Assembly: GCF_900129795.1 (NCBI RefSeq)
Contig: NZ_FQWW01000006.1
Coordinates: 62,001 to 126,000, forward strand
Direction: 5' to 3'
DNA from: Flavobacterium sp. CF108
GTDB taxonomy: Bacteria; Bacteroidota; Bacteroidia; Flavobacteriales; Flavobacteriaceae
DNA: 64,000 nucleotides
Shown here: piece by piece, positions 62,366 to 64,000 of the stretch
Position numbering within the stretch: position 1 is the stretch's first letter
Layout of the letters: every line of letters begins with the position of its first letter
The notes under the pieces: generated by a model
Database searches by the model: none
Told to the model about the DNA's origin: nothing
What the model saw: only the letters and a program-made list of their open reading frames with translations
Program-made: the position numbers and the translations under genes

Positions 62366-63558
62366 TGACCGCATTCTCCTTACATAACTTTTTACTTGGA
62401 AAAGAATACATTGGCGTTGAGCACTTCACTATAAATAATGAAGATAAAGTTGCTTTACTGCTAGTTGAAAAGAAAAAAGAGGGATTAGTAATTAGTAAAA
62501 AAGACAGAGTTAGTTATAATGGAAAAATTGCAGAAAAATGGGATACAAAACTGCCTTTTTTTGTAGTTTTAAATTCAAATCAAGTTATTCAAAAAGAGGT
62601 TTTAGGCGTAGAACCATCAGATGAAAAGTTATTGCATAAATCTTTTCCTAATACAAACTGGGATGAGTTTTATTATGAAATCTGGAGATTAAAAACAAAA
62701 TCTGTTATTGCTATTGCCAGAAAATCATATGTTACCGCTTTACTGGAAGATTATCAAAATCAAAAAATAACAATTGCCGGAATCAGCCTTGGTGTATGTT
62801 CTATAGCTGATATTATTGCCTATACTGAGGAAAATAACCTTTATACCAATCATCAAAATATATCTAAAGAAGAGGCTCAGATAATCTCTGCGAGTTCTTT
62901 AGAATCTGCCGTAACATATACTATAAACGATCTTCAAATTGAGAATAGACAATTACTTGCTTTTTCAGGAATTTTACGATTGATATTAAATAACACGCTT
63001 AATACTGGTTCAATCATTTCTTATAGTGATGAGTTGTATGATAACTACAATCAAAAAACATTTTTTAATAAAGGAATAAAAATAATGGTTGGAATAGTAT
63101 TAGGAATATTACTTCTCAATTTTATTTTCTTTACGCACTATTATAAATTAGCTCAGGAAACATCTGAAATTTTACTGGTAAATAAATCGTCTATTGAAGA
63201 TGTCAGTAAAATAAAGCAAAGAATTATAGTAAAAGAAGAAAAGGTAAAAGATATTGATGGCAGAATGACTTCTCGAAGTTCTTTAATTATCAATGAAATT
63301 GCGAATAAAGTACCTTCATCAATTTTATTGACCGAATTAACTTTTAACCCTCTGGAAAAAAAGATTAAAGCAGACGAGGTAATAATCACAAAAGATAAAA
63401 TAATCACTATTTCGGGAACTACAATTTCAAATCAGTCTTTTACTAAATGGGTAGAAGATGTTGAAAAACTGCCATATATTGACAAGGTTTTGATTACGCA
63501 TTTTGGAAAAAATGAAGATAATGAAACTACATTTTCTATAAACTTAACCCTGAAGTAA
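62365..63558 (+). CDS. GspL-like (PilM/PilN fusion-type) inner-membrane protein
   Basis: 397 aa. The N-terminal part (about 1-230) is a soluble, actin-like PilM-type domain by pattern, with no signal peptide. One membrane segment at about 237-257 follows, and a periplasmic PilN-like ferredoxin-fold domain forms the rest (SSILLTELTFNPLEKKI, ITISGTTISNQSFTKWV). Fused PilM and PilN parts are the layout of GspL, which binds the ATPase and recruits GspM. It overlaps GspD by 1 bp and the next gene starts 1 bp after its stop. Sequence similarity to known GspL is weak by eye, so the call relies on layout and context. Confidence 0.75.
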   Translation: MTAFSLHNFLLGKEYIGVEHFTINNEDKVALLLVEKKKEGLVISKKDRVSYNGKIAEKWDTKLPFFVVLNSNQVIQKEVLGVEPSDEKLLHKSFPNTNWDEFYYEIWRLKTKSVIAIARKSYVTALLEDYQNQKITIAGISLGVCSIADIIAYTEENNLYTNHQNISKEEAQIISASSLESAVTYTINDLQIENRQLLAFSGILRLILNNTLNTGSIISYSDELYDNYNQKTFFNKGIKIMVGIVLGILLLNFIFFTHYYKLAQETSEILLVNKSSIEDVSKIKQRIIVKEEKVKDIDGRMTSRSSLIINEIANKVPSSILLTELTFNPLEKKIKADEVIITKDKIITISGTTISNQSFTKWVEDVEKLPYIDKVLITHFGKNEDNETTFSINLTLK

Positions 63559-63559
63559 G

Positions 63560-64000
63560 ATGAAACTGAACAAAAAAAATAAACTGCTGATAATTGGTTT
63601 TTTTGTTGTGCTTTATATCTGCTATTCTTTTGCGATTTCTAATACAATAAATTATTATACCGAATATAAAGATAAAGAACAAGAGATAGCTCAAGATAGT
63701 GATATGCCAAAACTAGTGGCTCAGCTGGTTCAAAAAGAAAAGCAGCTGGATCAGATTTTGGCTAATTACGATGTAAATATTTCAGAATCTTTTCAGAATG
63801 ATTTATTAAAGCAGCTTACATCATATAGTGATAGTTACCATTTAAAGATTGTAGATTTTAAAGAACCTCATATTATCTCGCAAAAGGGTTTTACCACAAC
63901 TAGTTATGCATTTTCTCTTGAAGGATCATTTAATGGATGTCTGGCAGTACTTAACAAGGTAGAAAATAATCCCATGCTTGGAAATATTAAACATTTAAAT
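63560..64000 (+). CDS. GspM/PilO-like protein, 3' end outside window
   Basis: 147 codons are visible and the gene continues past the right edge. A membrane segment (about residues 8-28, LLIIGFFVVLYICYS) is followed by a helical linker with VAQLVQKEKQLDQIL and the start of a ferredoxin-like domain (SYHLKIVDFKEPHIIS, TSYAFSLEGSFNGCLAVLN). This is the layout of GspM and PilO, which pair with GspL/PilN. It starts 1 bp after the GspL-like stop, in the order L-M typical of these systems. The identity is well supported by place but only part is seen. Confidence 0.72.
   Translation, partial: MKLNKKNKLLIIGFFVVLYICYSFAISNTINYYTEYKDKEQEIAQDSDMPKLVAQLVQKEKQLDQILANYDVNISESFQNDLLKQLTSYSDSYHLKIVDFKEPHIISQKGFTTTSYAFSLEGSFNGCLAVLNKVENNPMLGNIKHLN

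Noticed and set aside
57853..64000. Retractile type IV pilus
   Set aside because: No PilT-like ATPase is seen and the PilM and PilN parts are fused as in GspL, so a T2SS-type machine is the better reading, although the right side is cut off.

Overview
The window reads as a chromosomal stretch of an AT-rich Bacteroidota, most likely a Flavobacterium-like member of the Flavobacteriaceae. Supporting signs are a SusC/SusD pair, many lipoproteins with short Bacteroidota-type lipoboxes, a Bacteroidota promoter (TTTG-N18-TATATTTG), DUF6443-type RHS proteins and flavobacterial intergenic palindromes. No tRNA, rRNA or CRISPR array was seen, and no transcriptional regulator gene lies in the window.

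Region 1 (1-28012, all + strand) is a polysaccharide/glycoprotein utilisation locus whose enzyme set matches stepwise removal of a complex N-glycan. It holds two GH92 alpha-mannosidases (the first cut by the left edge), a sodium:solute symporter next to a cytoplasmic GH130 phosphorylase, a CBM9-like protein, a GHL10-like lipoprotein, a Tat-exported glycosylasparaginase, a GH2 beta-galactosidase, a GH20 beta-hexosaminidase, a GH29 alpha-L-fucosidase, a GH3 enzyme with a PA14 insert and SusC/SusD. A sialidase-like BNR lipoprotein, an L-rhamnose mutarotase and an M28 peptidase follow a clear terminator. Four of its gaps carry a composite repeat: a 33-bp palindrome plus an element with inverted ends. 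Two signal-peptide coding regions contain terminator-like hairpins.

Region 2 (28316-46120, - strand) runs from a lipoprotein of unknown function through two further cell-surface-type gene groups. In transcription order it holds the unknown lipoprotein, an FN3-like lipoprotein, five tail-fibre-like proteins sharing one C-terminal module, then GspC-, GspK-, GspI-, GspJ- and GspF-like genes that overlap one another. After a 198-bp gap come a two-gene RHS pair and a small lipoprotein. The second RHS protein ends in a likely caspase-fold (clan CD) cysteine peptidase domain.

Region 3 (46413-57627) has two more tail-fibre-like genes on the + strand (one frameshifted). On the - strand lies a second RHS pair followed by two paralogous small lipoproteins, an orphan RHS tip with an HELIH zinc-protease motif, and another small lipoprotein. 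This is the layout of a polymorphic toxin locus with displaced tips and candidate immunity genes.

Region 4 (57853-64000, + strand, running off the edge) is the other arm of the same type II secretion/type IV pilus-like machine: GspG-like pseudopilin, short A24 prepilin peptidase, GspE ATPase, secretin, GspL-like and GspM/PilO-like proteins.

The two arms complement each other with little overlap (C,K,I,J,F on one side; G,O,E,D,L,M on the other) and flank the RHS and tail-fibre genes. The tail-fibre genes sit in the same tight gene run as the machine genes. My central hypothesis is a T2SS-like apparatus dedicated to displaying or exporting these tail-fibre-like proteins and possibly the RHS toxins. 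All four pilin-like proteins share Ser instead of Gly at the prepilin cleavage position, which suggests a specialised peptidase-substrate set.
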